Positions 8,495-17,194 of a DNA stretch of 64,000 nt are shown one piece after another. Each line of letters opens with the position of its first letter. The stretch's first letter is position 1. The DNA comes from an uncultured Flavobacteriales bacterium. Its GTDB lineage: Bacteria; Bacteroidota; Bacteroidia; Flavobacteriales_G; Salibacteraceae. Under the pieces are notes generated by a model that saw only the letters and a program-made list of their open reading frames with translations, did not search any database and was not told the origin of the DNA. The DNA is taken from assembly GCA_937121175.1 (NCBI GenBank), contig CAKZKD010000023.1, positions 1 to 64,000 on the forward strand. Reading direction: 5' to 3'. A program made the translations under genes and the position numbers.

Positions 8495-9940
8495 ATGAAT
8501 AACGACATCGAAAACACTTCAATTCCGAAGAATGAGATAAATATCCATTCGCTTTCAAATGAAGATGACGTAGGAAATGTTTTCGAATGGAATGGACGAA
8601 TTTTTCGGGGTATTAGAAAAAAATATGTTGATGACATTCGTAATCTCATTGATTCAGGTTTACTTGACGAGTTAAAGAAAAACAACTTGTTCCCTAAAAC
8701 TACCATCACCGATTTAGAACTGAACGGTTATGAAATGGTGTTGGAGCATGAAAAAATCCCACTAACTAGTTACGTTTACGAATGGTCGTTCACTATGTTA
8801 AAGGACGCGGCAATTAATGCAATACGCGTAAACATCATAGCAGACAAATTTGGCTATCAGACTAAAGATTGCCATCCCTACAATTTTATTTTCTCAAACA
8901 ACAATCCTGTTTATATAGATTTAGGAAGTTTTTTTTTAAAGCCAAAAACAAAGAATTGGCTCCCACTATCTGAATTTATGCAATTTTATTTCTATCCATT
9001 AAAACTTTGGAAAAATGGAAATGAGGCAATGATTCGTTCATTCTTCTCGCATTGTCTGCGTGGCGGGTTCTGGCATAGCATTTACTACCGTCTATCTTCA
9101 CCATTTTCTCACTTTTTATCTACTAATACTATAGACAAACTTGCCAACGGTATTTATAAATACAGGTCATTATCTTTTGTAGATAGTGCTGATATCGAGA
9201 AAAAAGCACCTTGGAATCTGGGCTCAACTGTTACTAAACTTCGAGACGCTGGAATGTTACCTTTTCTTACAGTAAACCTCCATCGCTTAGAGAAAAAAGT
9301 TTCCAGGATTCAACAACGAAAGCAAGAATCTACGTGGTCTAATTATCACGATCAATATCAATTGGAAAGTCAGGAATTGAAATCCTCTTCCCGATTTAAC
9401 AGAATCGTTGAAATTATAAACGAACTTAAAATAACTTCGGTGTTTGAACTAGCTGGTAATCAAGGAGTAATGAGCAGGCTTTTAATTCAGCAAACTGATG
9501 TTAGTCGTGTAATTTGTACAGATTACGATGCTAATGCTGTAGATCAATTGTACAAAATGTGTAAGCAAGAAAAGTTAAACATAACCCCACTTGTTTACAA
9601 TGTAAAAATACCAGTAGATGAAACTCCATTGCCTCCTCTCGAAGATAGAATAGACACGCCGGAATGCTCGATGGGTCTTGCCTTATTGCACCACTTAATT
9701 TTAACCCAAGGTATGCCTTTGAGTAAAATATTTAATCGGTTCAAAGTTTTTACCTCTAAATACGTTTTCATTGAATTTATGCCTTTGGGTTTGTGGAGCA
9801 AACAATCACCCAATCCACATATACCAGATTGGTATAATGTAGATTGGTTCAGAGAAGAATTTTGTAAAAACTTTGAGCTTGTTATTGAAGAACAACTTGA
9901 AACTAACCGAATCTTGTTCGTTGGAAAACTAACTGATTAA
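8495..9940 (+). CDS. Kinase-like domain fused to class I SAM methyltransferase
   Basis: A 481-residue two-part cytoplasmic protein. Residues about 30-190 look like a small-molecule kinase (aminoglycoside-phosphotransferase/LPS-kinase fold). KDCHPYNFIF at 124-133 gives a catalytic-loop Asp125 and metal-binding Asn130, and YIDLGSF at 140-146 supplies the second Asp (142). Residues about 300-460 are a Rossmann methyltransferase, with motif I FELAGNQG at 317-324, an acidic TDYDANAVD at 342-350 and LALLHHLI later. The Gly-rich loop is weaker than in typical enzymes. It lies 9 bases before a flippase gene, which suggests modification of a glycan or its lipid-linked precursor. Both activities are inferred. 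A family member may carry only one active half. Confidence 0.7.
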   Translation: MNNDIENTSIPKNEINIHSLSNEDDVGNVFEWNGRIFRGIRKKYVDDIRNLIDSGLLDELKKNNLFPKTTITDLELNGYEMVLEHEKIPLTSYVYEWSFTMLKDAAINAIRVNIIADKFGYQTKDCHPYNFIFSNNNPVYIDLGSFFLKPKTKNWLPLSEFMQFYFYPLKLWKNGNEAMIRSFFSHCLRGGFWHSIYYRLSSPFSHFLSTNTIDKLANGIYKYRSLSFVDSADIEKKAPWNLGSTVTKLRDAGMLPFLTVNLHRLEKKVSRIQQRKQESTWSNYHDQYQLESQELKSSSRFNRIVEIINELKITSVFELAGNQGVMSRLLIQQTDVSRVICTDYDANAVDQLYKMCKQEKLNITPLVYNVKIPVDETPLPPLEDRIDTPECSMGLALLHHLILTQGMPLSKIFNRFKVFTSKYVFIEFMPLGLWSKQSPNPHIPDWYNVDWFREEFCKNFELVIEEQLETNRILFVGKLTD

Positions 9941-9949
9941 GAAAACCTA

Positions 9950-11446
9950 GTGGGTATAATAGCAAGGCAAGGTTCAAAATCCTCCCTACTGCATGTTGGT
10001 GGGGTTTTCGTTGCAGCAATCAGTACACTATATATTTACCCGAAATTTACTGAAGTTTATGGATTCTCGCAGTTCCTTCTCACTTCGGCCTTGTTACTAT
10101 TTCCTTTTATGGGACTTGGTAGCAGTGGAGCTTTAATTAAGTTTTTTCCAAAATTTAGAACAGAAGATAACGCAAATCACGGGTTACTGCTGTATGCCCT
10201 AACACCATTTCTGTTTATTTTTCTGTTTAGTGGAATAATCTTCGGAGTTTGGGGCGAACCCATTATTGGGTATCTCAAACAGGAATGGCCTAGCAGTTAT
10301 ACTCACCTTTACGATTACTACTTAATTATTTTAATACTTGCTGCAACCCTGGTTATTGTTTACAATCTATATTACTACATTTCTAATTACGGTAGGATTG
10401 TAGTTCCAAACCTTTTCGTTCAATTCGGATATAAAGTTTTCTTACCCCTACTAATTATTGCAACTGCTCAAAATTATTCTTTGCAATCAATTGGTGTTTT
10501 GATTATTTGCTTTTATGTAATGGTAATAGCCTCGCTGTTACTATACATGAAAAAGCTTGGAATATTTAATTTAACGCTACCTGACAGGCGTTTCATCACC
10601 CGCAGTATTGGCAAAGAAGTAAGAAAGTATTCTTTATTTTCCTCTCTAAATCATCTCGGAAGCTTAATCGTTTTTAGGATTGACGGATTTATGATTTCAA
10701 TAATTTTAGGTTTTACAGCGAACGGAATTTATTCAATTATGCTGTTTATCAGTGGAATAATTGACATTCCAGCAAAATCTATTAACACCATTAGTTCTCC
10801 CTTAATTTCTCAACACTGGAAGAACAATGAGCTCGAAAAAATCAATACAATTTACCAAAAAAGTGCCACTACAATTACAATAGCATCCGTGGCGATTGTA
10901 ATAATGATTTGGTTCGGAATTGATTTTGTCGCTTCCATTTCGGCGGATCCCGAAAAATTCTTTATTGGCAAAACAGCTCTTGTCTTTTTAATGGTTTGTC
11001 GTTTAATAGATGGCATTACGAGTATTAATGATCAAATTATCGTGTTCTCAGATAAATATAAATACAACTTGGTTTTCATCGTTTTTCTTGGCGTCATCAA
11101 CATTGTTCTCAATTTGGTATTTATTTCTTCGTGGGGTTTAACTGGAGCTGCTTTTGCAACCTGCGTTTCAATATTGTTCTACAATGTTATCAAACTAGTT
11201 TTTATCTACTGGCAATTCAAAATGATACCATTTTCCAAAAACCTTTTATTCGTACTCATTTTGGGAGCCTGCGCGTTTTCCACCCTTTACCTATTAACCG
11301 CATATTTAAATTCTTTCTATTTATTTGTTATCGCTGGTTTAGTCATTGTTTGCATTTATATTCCTCTCATTTTTGTTTGCAAAATATCGGAAGAATTTAA
11401 TAAATTGATATTAACTTATTTAAAACTATTCCGACCTTCATCATAG
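9950..11446 (+). CDS. Wzx-type polysaccharide flippase
   Basis: A 498-residue polytopic membrane protein of the MOP (MviN/Wzx) superfamily, which flips undecaprenyl-linked oligosaccharides across the inner membrane. I take the GTG at 9950: the N-terminus GIIARQGSKSSLLHVGGVFV followed by LYIYPKFTEVYGF is characteristic of the family. At least twelve hydrophobic segments alternate with short loops. It starts 9 bases after the kinase-like/methyltransferase gene, so the two are probably one operon. The particular glycan is unknown. Confidence 0.88.
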   Translation: MGIIARQGSKSSLLHVGGVFVAAISTLYIYPKFTEVYGFSQFLLTSALLLFPFMGLGSSGALIKFFPKFRTEDNANHGLLLYALTPFLFIFLFSGIIFGVWGEPIIGYLKQEWPSSYTHLYDYYLIILILAATLVIVYNLYYYISNYGRIVVPNLFVQFGYKVFLPLLIIATAQNYSLQSIGVLIICFYVMVIASLLLYMKKLGIFNLTLPDRRFITRSIGKEVRKYSLFSSLNHLGSLIVFRIDGFMISIILGFTANGIYSIMLFISGIIDIPAKSINTISSPLISQHWKNNELEKINTIYQKSATTITIASVAIVIMIWFGIDFVASISADPEKFFIGKTALVFLMVCRLIDGITSINDQIIVFSDKYKYNLVFIVFLGVINIVLNLVFISSWGLTGAAFATCVSILFYNVIKLVFIYWQFKMIPFSKNLLFVLILGACAFSTLYLLTAYLNSFYLFVIAGLVIVCIYIPLIFVCKISEEFNKLILTYLKLFRPSS

Positions 11447-11559
11447 CAATATTTTTTTACGTAAAATATTAAAATACAATGATTTACCTAAAAAAAAGAC
11501 GTACTAAAATTGCTCCTAAAAAATACCAAATTTTAGAATTTAAAATATTGACATTTGGC

Positions 11560-11567
11560 TAGCTTTG
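11560..11567 (+). promoter_or_regulatory. -7 box (TAGCTTTG) before the YfhO-family gene
   Basis: A full TAnnTTTG match 19 bases before the ATG at 11587. A TTGACA/TATAAT pair overlaps the same stretch but has a 20-base spacer and is probably fortuitous. Confidence 0.5.
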
Positions 11568-11586
11568 TTAGCATATAATATTCAAT

Positions 11587-14079
11587 ATGAAGTTCCCGTC
11601 CTATTCCGCTCATGTTTTCGCTGTATTAATTTTCATTGCTTTAATGGCAGCTTACTTTTCTCCTGCAATTCAGGGAAAAAAACTTACTCAACATGATGTT
11701 GTTCAGGCTAACGCCATGGCTAAAGAAGTGATAGATTATCATGAAAAAACTGGCGATTACGCCTTATGGACTGGCCGTATGTTCAGTGGAATGCCGGTAA
11801 TTCAAATTTGGTTAGGTACAAAGACAAATATTATAAAACATGTTTGGCATGGGTTCATGGGTTTATTTCCAGCCCCTATAGACGTTGCATTGCTCTATCT
11901 ATTCGGATTCTACATGTTTCTAGTAATTATTGGGTTTAGCCCAACTTACGCCGCCCTAGGTTCTATTGCGTATGCCTTCTCCAGTTACAACTTTATTATT
12001 ATCGAGGCAGGTCATTTAGCCAAGGTAATGGCCCTTGGTTTTGCACCTCCTATACTTGCCGGTATTTATTTAATATTCAAAGAAAAATACTTCAAGGGTT
12101 TTCTAATCACCAGTATAGCTGTTGGGTTCGAAATAATGTCGAATCACATACAAATAACCTACTATTTATTTTTTGTAATAGTGGCTTGGGGAATATTTGA
12201 ATTTATTAAAGCAATAAAAGAAAGAACTCTTCCTAAATTCACAAAGGCAATAGCCATAATGGCTTTAGCAGGAATTACAGGTTTATTGCCCAATACAACT
12301 CCCCTAATCACCACAAAAGACTATGTAGAAGAAACCATGCGTGGTGCTCAAGATTTATCTTCCAAAAAAATTGAAGGCAACGGCTTAGATAAACAATACG
12401 CCACCAATTGGAGCTACGGTAAATTGGAGACAATGACATTGCTCTTCCCTAATTTTATGGGTGGTGCCTCCGGCGGAAGCTTAGACAAAAACTCGAACAC
12501 TTATGACGTATTAATTGCTAAAGGTTTAGGTAAGAAACAGGCCGAAGGTTTTCTTAAAAGTTTACCACTTTATTGGGGACCCCAGCAGTTTATCAGCGGG
12601 CCTATATACTATGGGGCTATAATTATATTATTGGCATTAATCGGCCTTTTTATATCAAAAGACCGAACAAAGTGGTGGCTACTTGGCGCCACAATTTTTT
12701 GCATCCTTATTTCTTGGGGACGTAATCTAGAATGGTTTTACAGTATTTTCTTTGACTACCTGCCATTATTTAACAAGTTTCGTTCGCCATCGATGATTTT
12801 AGCTGTGGCCAATATTCCAGTTATTTGGCTTGCCATGCTCGGGCTGAAGGCAATTTTTAATACGGATAAAAAAGAGTTTAAAAAAGTTTTAAAGGTTGGG
12901 GGCGGTGTTGCCGGTTTTGCACTCGTTATTGCATTGTTAGGCTCTAGTCTATTTGACTTTGAATCGCAATATGAAAATGGCGGAGTATCTAGCGACGATA
13001 GATTTGAACAACGAATGTCACAAATGACGAAAAGCGATGCCTTTGCCGCCGATTTAATGAATGGAATTAGAGAAGACCGTGCCTCTATTCTTTCTAACGA
13101 TGCATGGAGAACTCTTGGCTTAATAGCTATTGCCATGGGCTTAATTTACTTGTTTGTAATAGGTAAAATCAAAAAAAATCACTTAGGTATCGCACTCTCA
13201 TTATTTATACTTGCCGATTTGTGGATGGTAGATAAAAGGTATTTGAATAATAGTGACTTTAAGAAGCAAAAAAACATGTCGAAGAATTTTAGACTCAGTC
13301 CGGCGGAATCTAAAATGTTACAGGACACTGACCCACATTACCGAGCATTAAATACTACCGTAAACATATTTAATGACGCTTCACCTGCTTACTTCTACAA
13401 TACGATAGGTGGATACAATGCGGCGAAACTGAAACGTTACCAAGATTTAATAGAAAACAGAATAAGCCCAGAAATTAGCAGGCTTAATGAGGGGTTTGAA
13501 GGCTTACATACGTTGAACATGCTCAACATGAAATACGTCATTTTTGGTGCAAGTGAAAATGAAGTAGTGCTTAACCCTTCTGCCATGGGTAATGCCTGGT
13601 TTATCAACAACATAGCCGAGGTTGAAAATGCCGATGAAGAAATTGCAAAGCTCAATTCAATAGACCCAAGGAAAACTGCCGTGGTTGACAAAAAATTCAA
13701 TGAATTCTACGAAGGCTTTAAGTTTAATTCGGAATCAAATGGAACGATAAAACTGACATCGTACGAACCTGAGGAATTGACATATGAGTTTAATTCGAAC
13801 AAAGACGAAATGGTTGTTTTTTCCGAAGTATTTTATCATGGAAACAAAGACTGGATTTCTACAATTGACGGCGAAGTAGTTCCTCACTTTAGAGTCAATT
13901 ACATTCTAAGAGGGATGGTAGTTCCTGAAGGGAAACATGAAATTGTGTTTACTTTCAAACCACCAGTTTACTACCTTGGAGAAAATATTGCGCTAGCAGG
14001 CTCAGGGTTAATTGTAATTTTACTTGGATTCTATGGTTTTAGAACCTTAAAACGAAAGGAAAAAGTCGAAGGAGAATAG
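11587..14079 (+). CDS. YfhO-family multi-pass membrane protein
   Basis: An 830-residue integral membrane protein. The first hydrophobic segment (about residues 8-26) is followed by the extracytoplasmic stretch QGKKLTQHDVVQANAMAKEV, then about a dozen further membrane helices. A soluble C-terminal beta-rich region (about 570-800) precedes a last helix and a basic tail. The order matches the YfhO family, membrane proteins with a GT-C-like plan that in some Gram-positives are linked to glycosylation of teichoic acids. In Bacteroidota the substrate is unknown. Its neighbours, a flippase upstream and glycosyltransferases opposite, support a role in glycan transfer. It ends 8 bases before the stop of the convergent GT4 gene. 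Confidence 0.82.
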   Translation: MKFPSYSAHVFAVLIFIALMAAYFSPAIQGKKLTQHDVVQANAMAKEVIDYHEKTGDYALWTGRMFSGMPVIQIWLGTKTNIIKHVWHGFMGLFPAPIDVALLYLFGFYMFLVIIGFSPTYAALGSIAYAFSSYNFIIIEAGHLAKVMALGFAPPILAGIYLIFKEKYFKGFLITSIAVGFEIMSNHIQITYYLFFVIVAWGIFEFIKAIKERTLPKFTKAIAIMALAGITGLLPNTTPLITTKDYVEETMRGAQDLSSKKIEGNGLDKQYATNWSYGKLETMTLLFPNFMGGASGGSLDKNSNTYDVLIAKGLGKKQAEGFLKSLPLYWGPQQFISGPIYYGAIIILLALIGLFISKDRTKWWLLGATIFCILISWGRNLEWFYSIFFDYLPLFNKFRSPSMILAVANIPVIWLAMLGLKAIFNTDKKEFKKVLKVGGGVAGFALVIALLGSSLFDFESQYENGGVSSDDRFEQRMSQMTKSDAFAADLMNGIREDRASILSNDAWRTLGLIAIAMGLIYLFVIGKIKKNHLGIALSLFILADLWMVDKRYLNNSDFKKQKNMSKNFRLSPAESKMLQDTDPHYRALNTTVNIFNDASPAYFYNTIGGYNAAKLKRYQDLIENRISPEISRLNEGFEGLHTLNMLNMKYVIFGASENEVVLNPSAMGNAWFINNIAEVENADEEIAKLNSIDPRKTAVVDKKFNEFYEGFKFNSESNGTIKLTSYEPEELTYEFNSNKDEMVVFSEVFYHGNKDWISTIDGEVVPHFRVNYILRGMVVPEGKHEIVFTFKPPVYYLGENIALAGSGLIVILLGFYGFRTLKRKEKVEGE

Positions 14080-14087
14080 TTGCTAAG

Positions 14088-15362
14088 CTACATTTTGTTT
14101 AATGCGTCAGCATAACTTTTAAGATAACGCTGGGCCACAATTTCATAGGTGTATTCGCTTAGTGCTTTTTCTCTACATTTTTCACTCATTCGATGGTAGT
14201 CACTATCTGTCATTTCTACCGCTTCACGAATTGCACCTTGCAGGCCCTTTGTATCTTTAAAGTCAACTAAAAAGCCATTACTTCTATCCGAAATCATCTC
14301 CGGAATTCCTCCAACTTTAAATCCAATGGACGGAATTCCGCAAGCTAAGGCTTCCATTATTGTATTGGGTAAATTCTCCTCAAGCGAAGGGGTAACGTAA
14401 AAATCCGATGCATTGTAGGCAGAGATAATAGTTTCATCGGATCGAATTAGACCAAGGTTATGAACGGGCACGCCTAAATCAGTAAGCTGGTTATCCGATG
14501 ACTCACCCATAACGAGTAAATCTATTTTATTAAACGTTTCTGGATTATTGTTTTTTAGCAAGCCCAACGCATCTTTTAGGAAGGAGAACCCTTTATATTC
14601 ATTCTTTAGACTCATTGCCGAGAACAAAAGTAAAAACCGGTTTTTTGGTAGATTGAGTATTTCACGTGCTTCTACCTTACCCGTTGGTTTAAAGACATTA
14701 GTATCTATAGGATTTGGAATAGCCATACCTCGATTTGAAAACAATGAACTTTCATTGCATCGGTGCATTAACCACCTACTGCATGCTACTGGAAATATTG
14801 GTGAATTCGTCAATAAAGCATTTTTCTTATTCCACAGCTTCCGAGAAATATCATTTGGCTTTGGATATTTGAGAAAATTGCAATTTCCACATTTCCTCAA
14901 ATAATTATCGCAGTTTCTGGCATGGTGGCAACCTCCTGTAAACAACCACATGTCATGCATAGTCCAAACAAGAGGTTTTTTTAATTTGCCTAATTGGTGA
15001 ATATTCTTTAAAGAAAGAAATCCTGCATTGACCCAATGTAAATGAATTACATCAGCCCATTTTACAAATTCATGATTACTAATATCGGTCCCAAAATTTG
15101 CCAATGAAAACTGAAATCGTACACTTTTGTCTCTTTCATGAAGTAAAAATGTCAACTTTTCAGCGACAAAATTTATCCCATGAGCATTCAATAAACTATT
15201 TCCTGCAAGTACTTCAAAAGAATCATCATCACTTTCCGGGTTCCCTCGATGCATTAATACCCTTACCTCAACATGGTCAATGGTCTTAAGGGCACTTACC
15301 AACCGCAATGCAGCGACTGCCGCACCACCAATAGTCAGTGTGTTGACGATTAATACTTTCAA
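14088..15362 (-). CDS. GT4-family glycosyltransferase
   Basis: A 424-residue GT-B glycosyltransferase. The N-terminal half opens with KVLIVNTLTIGGAAVAALRL and contains WTMHDMWLFTGGCHHARNC...CGNC, the cysteine-bearing segment seen in a GT4 subgroup of capsule and colanic-acid type enzymes. The C-terminal nucleotide-sugar site is SLEENLPNTIMEALACGIPSIG with the E-x7-E spacing. The only plausible start is TTG at 15362, 4 bases after the methyltransferase stop. It is the last gene of the carB-led minus-strand run. Donor and acceptor are unknown. Confidence 0.88.
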   Translation of the reverse strand: MKVLIVNTLTIGGAAVAALRLVSALKTIDHVEVRVLMHRGNPESDDDSFEVLAGNSLLNAHGINFVAEKLTFLLHERDKSVRFQFSLANFGTDISNHEFVKWADVIHLHWVNAGFLSLKNIHQLGKLKKPLVWTMHDMWLFTGGCHHARNCDNYLRKCGNCNFLKYPKPNDISRKLWNKKNALLTNSPIFPVACSRWLMHRCNESSLFSNRGMAIPNPIDTNVFKPTGKVEAREILNLPKNRFLLLFSAMSLKNEYKGFSFLKDALGLLKNNNPETFNKIDLLVMGESSDNQLTDLGVPVHNLGLIRSDETIISAYNASDFYVTPSLEENLPNTIMEALACGIPSIGFKVGGIPEMISDRSNGFLVDFKDTKGLQGAIREAVEMTDSDYHRMSEKCREKALSEYTYEIVAQRYLKSYADALNKM

Positions 15363-15366
15363 AAAT

Positions 15367-16113
15367 CTATTTTGTAGCTACTAATACAGTGTACGGCGAC
15401 ATTAATTTAGTCTCCATTCTAAAAACCTTCGAAAACACCTTACCTACAGCCCAAACCGTTTTGAACATAAACTTAAACAAACCAGAATGAGAGGAGTAAT
15501 TCTCTAACCAAATTGAAAATCCACCGTAGTATTCAGAACTTTTGACATTCAGCCCAATTTCATTCGTGAGACTTTCAAGATGATTTTTGTCCATACACTC
15601 TAAGTAATGTTTATCAAAATTCTCTTTATCGAAGTTCTTATTCATCCAACCATTTATTCCTAAAAAATTAGGAACGATAATCAGAAGTGTTCCGTTTTCG
15701 TTTAGATATTTAGCGTGTAGTTCAAGCTGCTCTTTGGTGTCTCTAAAGTGTTCAATGAAGCCAATAGAAAAAACCAAATCGTACTTTTCTTTTGGGTCAT
15801 AATTAAAAAAATCGGTTTCTATTAGGTTAATACTATCGTTAGCTATACCATTAAACTCAATAAGTTCAGCGATCTTTTCCTTATGAATAATATAATCTAA
15901 CAAGGTAGATTTAACGTCGTATTTTAAATTTAAATACAACGTTTGATACCCTGGAAATCCACCGATTTCGATAGCTGATTTCACCTTGTATTTATTCATC
16001 ACCTCTTTAAAAAGAGGTGTAAAGTAGTTTTTCAAATCAATTTTGGTGATTAGGCCTGTTTTACTTTCCCAGTAATTCAACCAAAATTCTCTATCCGTTA
16101 AGTTATTATCCAT
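15367..16113 (-). CDS. Class I SAM-dependent methyltransferase
   Basis: A 248-residue protein with a Rossmann methyltransferase core: SAIEIGGFPGYQTLYL (motif I, about residues 44-59), IETDFFNYDP and YDLVFSIGFIEHFRDTKEQL, the last typical of Methyltransf_11/12 enzymes. It has no membrane segment at the N-terminus and a weakly hydrophobic C-terminus. Lying between GT2 and GT4 genes, it probably methylates a sugar or a lipid-linked glycan. The substrate cannot be read from sequence. Confidence 0.85.
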   Translation of the reverse strand: MDNNLTDREFWLNYWESKTGLITKIDLKNYFTPLFKEVMNKYKVKSAIEIGGFPGYQTLYLNLKYDVKSTLLDYIIHKEKIAELIEFNGIANDSINLIETDFFNYDPKEKYDLVFSIGFIEHFRDTKEQLELHAKYLNENGTLLIIVPNFLGINGWMNKNFDKENFDKHYLECMDKNHLESLTNEIGLNVKSSEYYGGFSIWLENYSSHSGLFKFMFKTVWAVGKVFSKVFRMETKLMSPYTVLVATK

Positions 16114-16139
16114 TTATTCTGTTGTTTCAAAAATCAAAT

Positions 16140-16898
16140 CTAATCCATCCTGCGATTTTTCGCATAAAAGAGGACTCCTCGAAGTATTATCTTTGCATGA
16201 CTCCAAACCGTCCAAGCAACACCATAATGGGTCAACATAATTCTAAATCGTTCTTTCAATGCCTTTTTCTGCTGTTGTTTAGAAACTCCTCCGTACAAAA
16301 AATTAGCGACAGGTAATTCTAAATTACAAAAACTGGAACTGCATTTTATTCCGGCAACCATCCATTCGTAATCTGCACTAATTCTATAGCGTAAATCATA
16401 GGGTTGGGACAGCGTTCTTTTCATAAAAAATGCTTGATGACTTATGGCTTGCCCCATGCTAAATGCGGCTAGAGAAAGTACCTTTGGTAAAGGCCTAGAG
16501 GTAAACGATGAACGCAATCCCATCTCATTTCTGGCGTTATCGACAAACATGGTATCACCATAAATTATGTCAGTCTCAATATTTTCTCGAAAAATTTTAT
16601 CTACCGCTGGTTTTCTGATTTCATCTCCAGCATTGATGAAAATAACATACTCTCCAGAGGCAGCTTTTAGCCCTTTGTTCATGGCATCGTAAATGCCTTT
16701 GTCGGGTTCCGAAATAACCACGTCGGCTAATGAGCCGGTAGATTTAATAATTTCCAATGAATCGTCAGTTGAGGTCCCGTCTATTACAACCCATTCCACG
16801 GATTCAGATTTGACAGCCTCAACCGAAGAAATAGTAATGGGTAAAAGCGGTGCACTATTATAAACAACGGTAATAATGCTGATTTTGGGTATAGTCAT
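16140..16898 (-). CDS. GT2-family glycosyltransferase
   Basis: A 252-residue GT-A enzyme resembling WcaA-type transferases. It begins PKISIITVVYNSAPLL and continues WVVIDGTSTDDSLEII, GIYDAMNKGLKAASGEYVIFINAGDE (the nucleotide-sugar/metal region, with NAGDE in place of the common NADD) and SHQAFFMKR. It is preceded by DUF4834 with a 2-base gap and followed by a methyltransferase 26 bases on. It probably adds one sugar in surface glycan assembly. Confidence 0.88.
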   Translation of the reverse strand: MTIPKISIITVVYNSAPLLPITISSVEAVKSESVEWVVIDGTSTDDSLEIIKSTGSLADVVISEPDKGIYDAMNKGLKAASGEYVIFINAGDEIRKPAVDKIFRENIETDIIYGDTMFVDNARNEMGLRSSFTSRPLPKVLSLAAFSMGQAISHQAFFMKRTLSQPYDLRYRISADYEWMVAGIKCSSSFCNLELPVANFLYGGVSKQQQKKALKERFRIMLTHYGVAWTVWSHAKIILRGVLFYAKNRRMD

Positions 16899-16900
16899 AT

Positions 16901-17191
16901 CTAATCCTTGACTTCTTCAAAATCTACATACTCGCCACCTTCTGGTTCAATTTTTTTCTTTTTTTCTTTAGGAGCAGATTTTACAAAAACGTCTCCTTGC
17001 TGCTGAAATCCCGAATCTCGATTCTGATTTGCTTGGTTTTTCATTTGGTCCGCCATTTTATTCTGAACTCGCTTAAAAAACATTCTCATTGCCCAAGGAA
17101 GCAATACCTTCATAAGTATTCTAACGCCAAAATAAATTAGTCCAATGATGAGAAGCGTTCGTATTAGTCCCACAAATTCTGCGTGTTCCAA
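16901..17191 (-). CDS. DUF4834-family small membrane protein
   Basis: A 96-residue protein with one N-terminal membrane helix (about residues 8-33), a basic-amphipathic stretch rich in Gln and Asn, and the acidic tail GGEYVDFEEVKD that marks the Bacteroidota DUF4834 family. The function is unknown. No ATG fits: the frame follows the carB stop directly, and I take TTG at 17191, 3 bases after that stop. Confidence 0.8.
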   Translation of the reverse strand: MEHAEFVGLIRTLLIIGLIYFGVRILMKVLLPWAMRMFFKRVQNKMADQMKNQANQNRDSGFQQQGDVFVKSAPKEKKKKIEPEGGEYVDFEEVKD

Positions 17192-17194
17192 GGT

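Noticed and set aside
11448-11470. AATATTTT/AAAATATT inverted repeat as a terminator
   Set aside because: Contains no G-C pair in the stem and sits in very AT-rich DNA, so it is likely by chance.
11548-11579. TTGACA and TATAAT as an E. coli-type promoter
   Set aside because: Spacer is 20 bases and the Bacteroidota -7 box TAGCTTTG fits better.
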